DNA from: Macrotrachela quadricornifera
Taxonomy: Eukaryota > Rotifera > Eurotatoria > Philodinida > Philodinidae
NCBI GenBank assembly: GCA_022393335.1
Contig: JAJEKB010020868.1
Span: 581,556 to 645,555, forward strand
DNA length: 64,000 bases
Direction of reading: 5' to 3'
Part shown: piece by piece, positions 46,243-59,000 of the stretch
Layout: each line of letters opens with the position of its first letter
How positions within the stretch are numbered: position 1 is the stretch's first letter
Translations under genes and position numbers: made by a program
Notes under the pieces: model-generated
What the model was told of the DNA's origin: nothing
Databases searched by the model: none
Seen by the model: the letters and a program-made list of their open reading frames with translations, nothing else

Positions 46243-48045
46243 CATTCTTGGAAAGTTTGTGTAAATTCACAAACATGTCGTGGAATGGCTCCATATGCTC
46301 AATGTTCGACCAATAGTGAATGTGGCTGTTGACATATGGCAACTAATGGTGATCGTGGTTTCCTCTGGGTGACTTGTTATCGACTTGTTTCGTGTGAATC
46401 TCTTAATAATGTTTGTCAACAACCTGATCACATTTGTGTCCGTCATAGTCGATGTCATGACGTTCCCGTTTGTTATTCATTGTCGATGATATCTCGAGAT
46501 GTCTGTCCATCAATATCGAGTAAGAGAACGAGATGACAAGAAAATTTTTTGAAACATTCAAAACACTCATCAATATACATAGTCTTTTTTCAGTTGTGCA
46601 TTCGAAAATATATTATAGCTAGACTTATCTTCTACACAAAAGTTCGAACCTAAGCAGGACAAGTTTTCATTTCGATCTTAGTAGTGTAGAACTCGTAAAG
46701 TTTGTTCAATTAAAAAACCAGAGCATTTTAGCGGACTTGATGGTCCTTCTGCAAATCAGAAATGATACATGTAGTTTTGTAGAGCGGCCTGTAGCGCGTC
46801 AAAGGATGTACAGAAAATTCTAAAATTCATTCCTGCAGACCATGAATTATTGTTGAATTTTTGATTTTCACATGTTCTTCTATGTTCAATACTGTCCCTA
46901 TGGGAAAGATGATCATAGGTAAAACTTTTTTATATATTGCATATCATCCAACGTTGAAAGATATGCATGTAGAAATTTTCTTTCCAAATAGAAGCTGCAT
47001 TGATAACTTTCCGCAAACAGGTCCATGGGTTTTCATTCAAGATTGAGATGAAAACTTGCCCTACTTAAGTCCCATAGGAGTCACTTCTCGTACAAAAGCT
47101 TTCGGGATTTGCCACTTAAGGAAGGTTACATCAGTAAGAACAAAGGCTCAGCCTAACAATGAAGATTTGTTTCGTTTATTTAGCACCAGTCTCTCTCCCA
47201 AACATTGGTGCTAATGATAGATGGGCAGAGAATGAAGCTACTTTCGCTGGAAATACAGGACGTGGCGGTAACGGATTCAGTCAACTGTTTCACCCATACG
47301 GTTTGTCTGTTGATGATGATTTAACTATCTATGTCGCTGACTTTTCGACTCATCGTATTATGGCATGGAAGTCGGATGCAACAAGTGGACAAGTGGTAGC
47401 TGATGGATATGGACAAGGACGCAAATGAACCAGTTAGATCATCCAACTGATGTTGTTGTTGACAAAGAAACAGAAAGTCTCATCATATGTGACTGTTATA
47501 ATCGGCGAGTGGTACAATGGCCTCTACATAATGGCATAAGTGGGGAAACGATAATTTCCAATATTGTCTGCTATGGGTTGACAATGGACGAACAAGGATA
47601 TATCTATTTCTCTGACATTGAGATGGATGAAGTAAGACGGTGCCGAATGCACGAGACTTATGAAGTAGTAGTAGCAGGAAACAATGGGAAAGGTAATCGT
47701 TTTGATCAACTCAATTATCCTACTTTCCTCTTTGTTGATTGAGCTCACTTCATGTATGTCTCAAACTTCTCTAATCGTCGTGTAATGAAATGGATAGAAG
47801 GAGCAAACCAAGGCATTATCGTGACCGATGGCCAAGGCAATGGAAAGAATCTGACACAAGTGGCACCTTACGGAATCATTGTCGACCAATTGAACACTGT
47901 TTATGTATCAGATTTTTATAATAATCGAATCATGCGCTGGCCTAAAGAAGCCATCCATGGGATCGACACAGTAATCTCTATGTTGCTAACAACAACAATA
48001 ATCGAATACAACGATTCAATATTGAACATAGTTCATAGTTGTTGA
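46243..48045 (+). pseudogene. NHL-repeat secreted-type protein, pseudogene
   Basis: Exon A (to 46520) encodes a Cys-rich module: 'CRGMAPYAQCSTNSECGC', a TGA, then 'HMATNGDRGFLWVTCYRLV' and 'CHDVPVCYSLSMISRDVCP'. Its donor 'atatcga|gtaaga' and the acceptor 'tttatttag|cacc' (exon B from 47184) agree in phase 1. Exon B encodes four recognisable NHL-type repeats ('YGLSVDDDLTIYVADFSTHR', 'PTDVVVDKETESLIICDCYN', 'GNNGKGNRFDQLNYPTFLFV', 'YGIIVDQLNTVYVSDFYNNR'), which fold as a beta-propeller. Lesions: TGA in exon A, a 1-nt frameshift at 47425, TGA at 47740-47742 and a deletion/frameshift near 47970 that shortens the last repeat before 'NNNNNRIQRFNIEH'. Not functional as read. Confidence 0.85.
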
Positions 48046-48059
48046 GAGTTAATTCTATC

Positions 48060-51000
48060 TTGGTTGTTAAACGATCGGTCGAATAAAATCATGATGAAAT
48101 TATGCTGCAGAAATGCAAAAGAAATCGTGATTCTTTTTTTTCTATGTATAGTCATGAAGAAAAGTAACTGTTTCTTTACTTTCTCTAAATATTTTAACCG
48201 ATGAAGCTGATGTTTTTTGCGTTAATAGAACTGAATGAGAATTATCGTCAAAAACATCAGCTTAGACTTAAACAAATAAACATGATTAAACTCCAGTCTG
48301 GATACTATTTTAACCTTAAAAGAACTATATATCTTACAATGGGCAATCAGCTGGACACGATCGCAAGTTCTATTTTCCAATGTTTAAATATTGGAATGAA
48401 TATGTTGATGATTAGTCTATTTCATGATAAAATTCTCTTTCTCGAAACTAAATCGAACTCTAATACATTTATATGCTTCATTCTGAGACGAGCTTATCCA
48501 GCGGACGCGGGACCAGTGTAACCACAGTTGAAGTTCAAATTTTTCAAATCTAATGGTGATTAGTTTGTAGAGCATGTTTAGTTGTATAAGAATATGTATC
48601 TTGTTTTCTCCTTCTTTCTATTTAGCGAAAGAATGGACACGCGAAACATTAAGTACGAATTAGTCCTATTATTATATGTTGTGATGGTGAATTCACAAAG
48701 GTTTTCATTAGACGTTCTACAGAGCTTTACGAAATAGCTAGGGTATGAAAAGAATCAGTAATAAATAGGCATTGTGCTGGAATATCTAATAAATTATTAT
48801 CTTCTTTCTTAGTTGAAATAGTCGTTCTGCAAAACTTGGGCAAAGTAGCGATGAGTGCGTTACCATTTAGAGGTTTTTTTATATTTTGTCACACTAATGC
48901 GCAAGAAAATTTTAAAGGATGATATTTGTTTTTAAGCAACTTTTGATGGTCTATCATATGAAATACTTCAGAATTTTTTTAGGCCATATTCCGCATAAGA
49001 ATAACTGGTAACGCACTCATACGACTTTTGTATGCGTAACAGTTGATTAGTCTATACCTGTCATATATTTCGTTTAAATTATTTGCGAGGTGGAGCCAAA
49101 CGTTCAAATTGAGTTTTAGTAATCTATCACAACACATTTTTCTATAAATAATTAAGAGAAGGAGCAGTTGAAATTTTAAGTAAAGAATATATGAATTAAA
49201 GAACAAACAAACATAATGATTTTCTAATCACATGGCATTTATTTATTAGTCTTTCGACAATTCACTTTTGCCATCATCAGAATAAATATGTCACAGGCAA
49301 AATTTGTTTTTAATGAGGCGCGAAACTACGAAATGATTTGTATATTAATAAATGTGATTTTTGTAACAAACATTTTGAGTGCATCGACATCGTAAAATGA
49401 TATTGGAAAATATTTTTATAAACAAGCAGTCATTCATTATTTCAGTCGAACTAGTGCCTCTTGCTAGGCATAAAGTTAAACTTTAACTTACCGTTCTATT
49501 CACTTTTCGTTTTTTTGGTCGGTGAATAGATTTCAGTTGAGATCACTGATGAACTCTACATCATCCTAGGCTTCAATAGATTTTAATAGAAAACACCGGC
49601 AATCTCTACAACTTCCTAAACTTGAATAGATTTTAATAGAGAGTACTAACGATCTCTAATTTCGAAATAATTCTACATTTTCCACGTTTTCCTACTCTCT
49701 GCTCTATATATATCATAGATATTCAGTAATAATAGTTAGTTTGACACAAATTAAAAACACTCTTCACAATCTCTGCTCGTCTTTCAACCAGCTGCTCTAA
49801 AAAAATTCTAAGAATAAGGTTATCATAGCAACTGTTGTGAAACAGACTATAAGAATAAATTTAAAATCTTAATCATTAAATCCTTTCTTCTTTTTTTGGT
49901 CGGAAGAGTAATTTCTATAGATGTAAGTAAGATGAATGTGCTTCGATCAGATGATCAAAACTATCAATATTTCCTTTAGAACAAACACAATCGCAATCTT
50001 AAAAATATCTTTTAGTCTTTTTTGATCAAGACAAAAAACTATAGATTCTTAAATTAAAATAAATTCTATCAAATAAACTCGCGCACTCTACAACTTCTTA
50101 TAGTTTACCTGAAATCAATATACATCATTAGCGAACTATAAATTTCGATATGAAGAGTGCATTATGATACAAAATCAAATCAAATCCAATTTTCAATTCA
50201 TGAATAATCGAGATATTTTAAATGTTTTTTTAATGAAATGAAAGTTAAAACACTTGATTTAACTTTGCCTAAAAGCTCACCTTTGACTGAGACATATATA
50301 AACTTATGCTTTGTTGATTTATTGAAGATCAGTAATTACATATTTCGGTTAATCAATATTCAATTTAAATAAAAAACTAATGATGAAATATTTCTACATG
50401 AATAATATTTATTATAAAAAAAGAATTTCTATGTCAAAGGGTTTTTCATAATGACATGAAAAGAACATTGAAAAAAAATAAAATATTTATCTATAAAAAT
50501 AGTTCTTCTTAACAAACTCTTTTTTTATGCATTCTACGAATTTTGTTTTCATTTAAAAATTGAACATCTAATAGAAAAAAATTTAATTAAAATCTAAAAT
50601 GATAAACAGAAATTGAAGTTAATAATAGTAGAAAAGGTCATAATCGCGAGGAATTTCTCAACTTTAAATTAGTTGAAGACAGACAGATTCATCTAAAACT
50701 AAAGCTAAAGTAAAAAGAATTTAAGTCGTCAAAGTGTTTCATCTGAAATAAATTATCTTTGATGAAAAAAAAAAGAAATGTTTTGAATGTAATGAATATT
50801 CGATTATTCTTTTGAATTGTTCAATCCCGTTCATTTCATAATGGTGATATCCTTTAAGAAATAAAATCTTTCTTTTTATTTTTAAATGTATATAATTATC
50901 CTAAAAAACTTGTAGAAATTGAAAATGATTCTTAATTTTCTGAAAAATTAAAGATTTTCTAATTAATTCATAATCAGAAATCATTGATTAACATGATTTT

Positions 51001-51280
51001 ACACGACATGCAATACATCAATTTGTGTCTTTAAATGAGAAAATGACATGAATATAATGTGTATTAATCTTTCTTTTTAATATCAAACTACAATCAAATA
51101 TTTCCTCAATTGGTCTGTTTATTCATAATGATAGATTGAATTAAATAAATATATTTATTTCATTTTTTACTTTAAATTCTTCTTATTTATCTTCTATTTT
51201 TTGAAGTTCTTGCGTGAAATAAATAAATAATTATATTATTGAATACAAATGAGGTAAACTAGAAGATCATAATAAATATA
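48060..51280. other. gene-free stretch, 3.2 kb
   Basis: AT-rich with long A/T runs after 49800. Holds a small tandem repeat at 49523-49670. Short frames at 48201-48521 (plus) and 49206-48979 (minus) are unrecognised. Confidence 0.45.
49523..49670. repeat. imperfect tandem repeat, about three ~57-bp copies
   Basis: The unit is roughly 'aatagattttaatagaaaac' followed by 'caatctctacaacttcctaa'. Three diverged copies follow each other; part of the unit recurs near 50090. Confidence 0.5.
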
Positions 51281-51288
51281 TTAGAGTT

Positions 51289-51546
51289 TTACAAAACGAA
51301 ATTACATAAAATCTTACTTTCTAAATGAAACGATGCGATACAAAAATGATTGTATACAGCAGTAAATGCGCCGCATCTGCGTCGTATATGGCGACCGGAT
51401 TCAGTCACATCACCTGGACTTACCACTGTTTGTATGTTTAATGAATTCATTATATTACCGTAATTATAATTCATTTCAAATTTGTTTAAACTTGCTTCAA
51501 CACTATTATATGGACTTACAACTGATACAGAATTAAACGATATCAT
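51289..51546 (-). CDS. unrecognised ORF or exon, 85 codons
   Basis: Starts MISFNSVSVVSPYNSV and contains 'RHIRRRCGAFTAVYNHFCIA'. 'cattttgtatcgc...ttagaaa|gtaaga' near 51312 could be a splice donor, so this might be an exon of a gene whose other parts I cannot see. The family is unknown. Confidence 0.3.
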   Translation of the reverse strand: MISFNSVSVVSPYNSVEASLNKFEMNYNYGNIMNSLNIQTVVSPGDVTESGRHIRRRCGAFTAVYNHFCIASFHLESKILCNFVL

Positions 51547-52376
51547 GTGTCTGGATACTATTAACGAATTTCTTTTTAATAATCATCGATTTATTTAGAT
51601 TAATGAAAATGAATTAGGAAGAATTACCTAGATAAATGAAAGCAAGGAGGAAAATGCTGCACTATCGCACCAACTTTCGCTCATAGGTCCCAAGATGGCA
51701 TCGAAAAACTGCAGACGTGCTCACACATATAGGTCGGAGGTCAAAATATTCACTTCTAATACTAGTTTTTGACCTTTCACCTACATGTATAAGTACTTCA
51801 GCATCTTCAATACTTAAAAGCAAGGAGAAACAGACTGATTTATCTGATTTCCAGTAGAGTCCTGTATTCGTACAAACAATACTAGTTTCTTAATATTGTA
51901 AAGACAGCACATGGAGTTGTTCGGACCATATGAAAGAGGATCTCCATTAAGCACTATATCAACTCGAACAACACTATAGTTTGTCCTTGCTATAGTAGAG
52001 AAAAATTGCACAAAATACGATTGGTTGAATTTCTAGCCAAACAGATTTTAGAAGGATTGTTTCTCTACTATTATCCTGATGGAATTACAATAGTGAAAAC
52101 CAATGTCGTTTGTATGAATATAGGATTTGTAGTAGATGTTACTAGAAATAGGAGTAGCTTTCTTCATTTGATTCTGGAAGGTTTTCTTTGAAATAAAATG
52201 ACTTTGTGTTGAGGTGTTAAGGGTTCTAACCCTGCACTTTCTCCCTTAAATAAAAAATGATTATAAAGGAAAAAAATTTTATTGTAAAATAGTTGTTTTA
52301 TGTTATATGTAATATTTAATTAAATGGAAGTCTTAAATTGTAATGTATTCAATAAAAAACTATTAATCTTGTTAAA
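51547..52376. other. gene-free stretch downstream of the GH43 gene
   Basis: Contains a small inverted pair ('ggaggtcaaaa' and 'tttttgacctttc', 51737-51780). The plus-strand frame at 52006-52191 is unrecognised. No mobile-element ends were defined. Confidence 0.4.
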
Positions 52377-54110
52377 TTATTCACTTTTAACAATAATTGA
52401 TCTTTCTGAAATGCCATTTTCATTAAAAGCTTCAACAGTAAAATAATATGTTTGATCTATTGTTAAAGATTTAATTTCTAAAAAATTCTTTTCATAAATC
52501 ATCCATGAACTATATAATTTGTCAGGATGAATACCCCAAATAAGATTATAACCTTGAGAATTTTCTTCTTTATCCCAAGTAATCATTGCATCTCGTCGAT
52601 CTTTATATCTTTTAACAATTAAATTTTTTATTTTATTTGGAACATTTCCATGACCACGACCAAATATTCTTAAATCTGAAATTGAAAGATATGATGTAGG
52701 TACATGTATATTATTATAACGAATATATCGAACTATTTGAGGATATTCAATTTCAACATAATCATTTGGTACATCTTTATAATCATTTGTTCTATCAACT
52801 AAAATCGACCAATTATTTCTATCAATTGAACCTTCAATTAAATAACTATGATATAATCCTTTAACTTTTCCATATATATTTGATTTATAATCATGATAAT
52901 TTACTTGAATAGCATATACTGTTCCATTATTAATAAGATCAATTTCAATCCATTGTTTATCATTATTTATATCTGCTATCCAATATGTTTTAACATCATC
53001 ATCAACTAAATGTTCAGGTATATATTTATCATAATAAGATGATACTTTAACTGGTTTTTTATATGAAATTAACATCCATTGAGTAAATAATCCCATTTTT
53101 TGTGGAGTTGATGGTGCATAATGTGGATAGTCACCAAAATAAGTATCTGTATACATTAAATCATCATTATCAAAATAAGTTGGAAACATTGATATACGTC
53201 TTTCCCAATTCATATTTATTGATAATGACATTGATGCAAAATGCCAATATTGATTTTTTGGACCAATAACAGTACTACCATGTCCAGCTCCATTTATAAA
53301 TCCACCTGGTTTATATGATATTGGATTATTTGGTGCATATTTATATGGTCCAAGTGGTGAATCACTTATATAAACTCCATCAGCATAAACATTAAATTCT
53401 GTTCCAGGTGCAGCATATTGCATATAATACATATTATTATATTTTGTTAACCAAGGACCTTCAATATAACCTTTTATTGTTGTATGATTATGATTTTCTC
53501 CAAAACGTTCCCAACCATGTTTATTTTCATCCGAATTAAATAATTCATAAGTTATTTTAGAAGGACGAAACATATCTTCTCTATCAAGTGTCTTTCCTCT
53601 AACTGGATATACATTAGATGAACCCCAATACATATAAGCTTTTCCATCATCATCGATAAATAAATCTGGATCTTGTAAATCATGTAAAATAAATGGTATA
53701 GATTTCCAATCACCTTTTTTTGGATTATCTGTATAAAGAATACTCATAGAACCAGATGGATCTCCTGTTACATATAATAATGAATCATTATAATTATGAG
53801 CAGCTGGTGCATTTGATCCTTGAAAATACCATTTATCAGGATATATAAATGACCAATGAAGTAAATCAGTTGAATGCCAATAACCCATTGAACGTGTAAC
53901 AAACATATAATATTCATTTCGAAATTTAACAACAGCTGGATCAGCACCAGAACGATATGATATATTTTCATTTGCATTATATATACTATATGTATAATCA
54001 ATATTTATTGGATTACAATAACTCATCATTTGAGTTGATTGACCATTTATATTTAAGATATAATATATATTAATTATTATTAGAATTAATAATATATTCA
54101 TTTTTAACAC
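52377..54110 (-). CDS. secreted GH43-type glycoside hydrolase with discoidin and FN3 domains
   Basis: A single intronless 577-codon frame. Residues 1-23 are a signal peptide (hydrophobic run 'ILLILIIINIYYILNING'), so it is probably secreted. Residues ~35-345 form a GH43-like five-bladed propeller with the inverting triad in place: general base Asp57 in 'GADPAVVKF', modulator Asp147 in 'LQDPDLFIDDDGKAYMYWG' and general acid Glu217 in 'YIEGPWLTKY'. A discoidin-like (F5/8 type C, CBM32-like) domain follows at ~355-480 and FN3 at ~490-577. GH43 enzymes typically cleave arabinan or xylan side chains; the exact substrate is unknown. The GH43-F5/8-FN3 layout is typical of bacteria such as Bacteroidetes. 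With no introns this suggests horizontal transfer, followed by adaptation to the AT-rich host codon use. Confidence 0.88.
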   Translation of the reverse strand: MLKMNILLILIIINIYYILNINGQSTQMMSYCNPINIDYTYSIYNANENISYRSGADPAVVKFRNEYYMFVTRSMGYWHSTDLLHWSFIYPDKWYFQGSNAPAAHNYNDSLLYVTGDPSGSMSILYTDNPKKGDWKSIPFILHDLQDPDLFIDDDGKAYMYWGSSNVYPVRGKTLDREDMFRPSKITYELFNSDENKHGWERFGENHNHTTIKGYIEGPWLTKYNNMYYMQYAAPGTEFNVYADGVYISDSPLGPYKYAPNNPISYKPGGFINGAGHGSTVIGPKNQYWHFASMSLSINMNWERRISMFPTYFDNDDLMYTDTYFGDYPHYAPSTPQKMGLFTQWMLISYKKPVKVSSYYDKYIPEHLVDDDVKTYWIADINNDKQWIEIDLINNGTVYAIQVNYHDYKSNIYGKVKGLYHSYLIEGSIDRNNWSILVDRTNDYKDVPNDYVEIEYPQIVRYIRYNNIHVPTSYLSISDLRIFGRGHGNVPNKIKNLIVKRYKDRRDAMITWDKEENSQGYNLIWGIHPDKLYSSWMIYEKNFLEIKSLTIDQTYYFTVEAFNENGISERSIIVKSE

Positions 54111-55190
54111 TTAACATATAAATAATCAAAGAAAAACAAGATCAACTATTTTATTCTTTTAAATATTGAATTTGTTTTAAAGACTACAGAAGCTTAATAA
54201 TATATTCAAATAATCCCTATAGATATATACAATAAGTACTTTTTTAAAATGTCAATACGTTAAAACAAAAATAGAAAATGTCAAAATGATTGAAATTTTA
54301 AATGATAAAAAAAATAAAATCTTCTTTATTTTATTCTTTTGTTGTTTTATTTTTCTTCATCGTATCAACTTGAATGTTAATCATGATGACTTATAATGAA
54401 AGCTGACAAAAACTCTTTTATCACTCAAACAAAAAAAGCTCTAAAAATAAAAATAAATTTCCATTTTTATTTTACTTTTAAACTGTTCTTCTCAAAATTT
54501 TTTTTTACTAACCTGGTAATTGAACGAATCAATCATTTTTTCATTTTGTTAGTCAGTTCAGTTACAATTGATCTAATCATTTAAGATCTTCTCACCGGGA
54601 GTCGAAATGGACTGTCCAGCTTGAAGTATAAAATTTTTTGCGTGTATAAAATTATATTTGAAAATTCGAATAAATGATACATTTAAAACGCCTAATCTTT
54701 TATCATTTTGGCAGTGTCATGAAGACATATTATAGCATACCTGGCCAAACGATTGTATTTAATATGTGCCACATCGACGGATGTCAAGCGAAAATTCAGT
54801 GCCGCTAGCCTTTCTAGTAAACGAAAGACGATCGTCATTGACGTAGATAAAGTTAGTCAAGCATTCGAGCAAAATCAACTAGGATTCCAAGTAGAATTCG
54901 ACGAGTTCTTTCTAATGATATGTTTAAATTTCCTATAGCCTGAAGTATGGACTGAGAAAAGCCGAGAATACGGCATTTTTGCAATGAAATTCTATTGAAA
55001 GATTCGAATAAAAGTTACTTGGATTTGTCTAGGAACGTATTCCAGTTGTTCCAATAGAGTTTCAGATAGAACTCAATGAGGTGTTCAGATCTTCCCTAAC
55101 TTAATCATGTATAATTTTCGAGACCATAGATGGGGCTACAAAAAAGCTGAAAATTATAGGTACATGGGGCACTAGAAAAGTTTTTTCATC
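54111..55190. other. gene-free stretch
   Basis: AT-rich upstream flank of the GH43 gene. From about 54650, two loosely similar direct copies (~54840-54960 and ~55000-55110, sharing 'aaaattcgaataaa'-like and 'gtagaattcgacgag'-like words) suggest an old duplication. Plus-strand frames at 54396-54584 and 54753-54938 are not recognised. Confidence 0.4.
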
Positions 55191-55222
55191 TGCGTATAGG
55201 ATAAATATTCAAACGACTGATT

Positions 55223-55565
55223 CTAGTGTATTTTTTCAAAGTACTGTCCTTCAGCATCAATGCACTTGTGCATTCGATCAAACCAATCTTTGAGGAAATT
55301 ATTGAAATCTTCTTTTGTGAGCCTGTCAATGACTTGTTCTAAGACTGCTAGCTTTGTGTTGTCGTCGTTAAACTGCATTCCACATAGTTGATTTTTAAGT
55401 TTCGGGAACAAGAAGAAGTCACAGGGACTAATATCTGGAGAATATGCGTCATGAAAAATGAGACATCGAAGACCACGTGTTTGTCTTCGTTCTGATACAG
55501 TTTGAAACACTTGTGGAAGGCAGATGTTAACATACGTACCTCCAGCCAGCTCGAAACTATAGCCG
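55223..55565 (-). pseudogene. mariner transposase C-terminal remnant
   Basis: Reads 'VFQTVSERRQTRGLRCLIFH', then directly 'DAYSPDISPCDFFLFPKLKN', and ends 'FDRMHKCIDAEGQYFEKIH'. 'YSPD.SPCDFFLFP.LK' is the mariner block with the third catalytic Asp, and the last segment is the usual mariner C-terminus. About 30 residues with the second catalytic Asp ('HDNA..H') are deleted between 'IFHD' and 'AYSPD'. The N-terminal half is absent. No terminal repeats could be defined. Confidence 0.8.
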
Positions 55566-55640
55566 TCGTAACCTTAACTATAATAACATTCCTACCTACC
55601 CCACACGCTGCTATAACATTTAGGTGATGTAATTTCACTT

Positions 55641-56051
55641 CTATTTTCTCTTTCTGATATCTCTATCTTGTTCGATATTCAAGCATGTGTATGCGGGTAA
55701 AACAATTGTTATGGTAGGAAACAAAATAAAGTTGTTTTCTTTCACGAACTCGAATCTACCTAATCAGAAGGAGAAAATAACATACGCACACCCTCACCCT
55801 CACCCTCGTAATTGGTAAATCAGAAGAGCAAGAGAGAAAGAGATGGATATGCAGAACCAATCTGGAGTTGAATAGGATGGATCTTCTCTTTAGTAGAAGG
55901 ATGGAATGAACTTCAAAAGATGCTTGCAGTTCGACTTTGTTGTAGTCGGGAATCCTTTCTTACATAGTCATCATATAATATCGAACTAGATAAAAAAAAA
56001 TGTGTACTGTATGATCTATTTATGTTTGTAACTATTGTTCACTCCAAATAC
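55641..56051. other. gene-free gap before the NACHT-HEAT gene
   Basis: Short G+C-mixed stretch with a 'caccct' run at 55790-55806; nothing else recognised. Confidence 0.4.
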
Positions 56052-59000
56052 TCATTCACAACTTTTTAGTGATTCGTCTAGTACATTAACAAAACATTCC
56101 TGTAGCTGTTGACCAAGTTCTTCATTTGAGAAAGGTAACTCAATTGGTTCTCCATTGCCATATAACACAATTGTATTTTTACCAACTGTAACACCACATT
56201 CTTGGATAGTGAATACCGTTCTAATAATGGGAAGCCAAAACAGAATTCCGGTTTTCAAGAACGCTACGAGAAATTTCTCTGAAGAAATATTTTTTACAAA
56301 CCGATACTCCCACTCACTGACATGATTCGACAGTTTTCGAACTGTATCATCTTTTAAGTCTGACATACATGGCAACGAATCCAACATATTTACTATGGAA
56401 GACCGCATTTCATAGCAGATTTTACATTCACTATCCTCATATGCATCTAATAAAGCAACTAGCACTTCATCGTTTCCCGATTTTTTGCTGATGATTTCAA
56501 GAGCTTTGCATACACTTCTTTTGATGTCATTGTTTGTATTACTAAGCAGATGCAAAAGCCTATTAACCAGTGCATAGGTTGTTGTGTTTTCACCTATTTT
56601 TGCGAGAGTTTCGAACGCACTACTTCTGATGTTATCGTTTCTGTTTCCAAGTAAAATTACAAGTGCATCAATCACTACATTAGTTGCTGCTTTTTCTCCC
56701 ATTTTGCCGAGCGCTTGGCACGCACTACATACAACGAAAGTATCTTTATCATTAAGTAGAATCATGAGACTATTTATAACTTCATCAGTCGCTACTTTCT
56801 CACCCATGTTTCCGAGAGCTTGAGACGCATCGGATCTGACGCGATGATTCGCATCGCCAAGTAGAATTATGAGTCTATCAATCACTTTATCAGTTGCTGC
56901 TTTTTCACCCATTTTGAGGAGAGCTTCATAGGCATTCCGTCTAATACGATCAGTGTTATCCTTGAATAAAACCATGAGCTTATCAATCAATTCGTTGGTT
57001 ACCGCTTTTTTCCCTATTTTGCCAAAAGTCTCGTACGCCTTGTTTCTGACACGATCATCCATATCATCCAGGTGAATCAGCAATTTATTTATCACTGCAT
57101 CAGTTGCTGCTTTTTCATCCATGTTTCCGAGAGCATTATACGCATCGTTTCTGACGTGATCCTTCATATCATCAAGTAGAATTAGCAATTCATTAATCAC
57201 TTCATTAGTTGCTGCTTTTTCACCCATTTTACCGAGAGTTTGACATGCACTGGATCTGACACGATCATTCATGTCACCAAGTAGAAGAGAGAGTCTTTTA
57301 ATCACTTCATTAGTTGCCGCTTTCTCACCCATTTTACCGAGAGTTTGACATGCACTGGATCTGGCACGATCATTCGTGTCACCAAGTAGAAGAGAGAGTC
57401 TGTTAATCACTTCATTGGTTGCTGCTTTCTCACCCATCTGTCCGAGACCATAGGATCCACGGACAACGATATCCGTATCCGTGTCGTCAAGTGCTTCTAG
57501 ACATAGCTGAATTAAGTCTAAGTATGGGCTGGAAATTGGTAGATCGCAAACTAGTGTCAATGTATTCTTTTTTATACTAGGATCGCTGTTATGGAACAGT
57601 ATTTTGAATGTGTCAAGGATTTCTAATTGATTTACTAATGATGGACTTTTTCTTAATGAGACTGATAATAGGTGGTCAGAATGAGTCTGTCTCACGGATA
57701 CTGAATAATTGATCCTTTTGATTATCAAGTTTATTAAATCATCAAAGTGTGGTATACTCCGGTTACAACCAGCTTCTTCTAAGGCGGCAATAACTATCTG
57801 TATATGCCTTAAACCAATGAGATCGGACGGCTCTTCCAACAACATTTTCCAGAATAGGCTGATGCATTGTTCGTCATTATAGTCACTAAGAAGACCGGAA
57901 GCAAAGGTGAAAACTAATTCGAAGCGTTGGTCGTACTTGTGAGTTTTAATAAAATTGATTACTTTCTTCTTTTGATCTGCATCGCCGCTCAAGGCTTTCA
58001 TCAAATATCGTGCTGCAAAATGCTCTTGAAAACTGAGATGAAGAAAATAGTGGCTTTTATCTGCTTCAATGCATGTACCAATTGGTTCGTAGTCTAAAGA
58101 TTTTAATATACCTATATTGAGCAAGTATGGTTGATCCTTTAAGAAACATTCAGATTCTTCGGATGCTATTCTTAGCAGTTGTGGTGGAAGAATTATATTT
58201 TTGCTTTCCAATGCGTTAAATGCTAAGCTTTCTAAGAATGCTAATTCCTTCTGCAAATATACATAAATATCTTCTTTTGTCATATGAATTGACGAGATAT
58301 TTCTTTTTACTAGTTGCTGTCGACATAGCCATTCAGTCATTTTATCATAAACAGTTGTCATTGTCAACGTTGTTGTTTTCAACCAATCAGTATCACACCA
58401 AAGACTGCAAATCATTTCTAGATTTACTGGAACGTGCACAAAATCCCAAATTCTAGAATTACATTTTAAGAAGCTTAGTAGTTTTGAGACTTGAAGCGAT
58501 ATGTTGTCTATTTCATAGTCAGTTTGTTTAAAAAACTGTTCCACATACTTCTTAATATTATCATCTGTAAAACCTGTAATTTCCAAGCGCACATTGTATG
58601 ATAATGTGGCCAAATATGGACGAGATGTTAAAATGTGATGTGGCGTCTTAAGTAATTGATCGAAAACATATTGCAGATGCTCTGGTACATTCTGAGCAAT
58701 TTCATCATATCCATCCAATAGCCAGAGAATATCACTTTCATCGAGCCGTTCTTTCAACAGGATTTCGTCTCTTTCGGAAAGACCATCTCCGAAATACTCT
58801 GCTTTTACCAAATCAACCAGAGAATATCTGGTGCTTGATGCTAATTGAGGATAACGGTCTTCTGTTAAACTACGTAGATGTATAAAAATGACTAACTGAT
58901 ATTGTTGCCAAATCTTGCCTGTTGCCCATTCATAAGCAGCATATCGACAGAATGTTGTTTTTCCTACACCAGCTGGACCAAGTACAAGAATGTTCTTTCT

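Noticed and set aside
52006..52191. Plus-strand 61-codon frame near the GH43 gene
   Set aside because: No domain, no neighbours on that strand and no splice signals; likely chance.
55786..55810. Run of 'caccct' that looks telomere-like
   Set aside because: Only three or so units, internal, and not the telomere repeat known to me for bdelloids; treated as a simple microsatellite.
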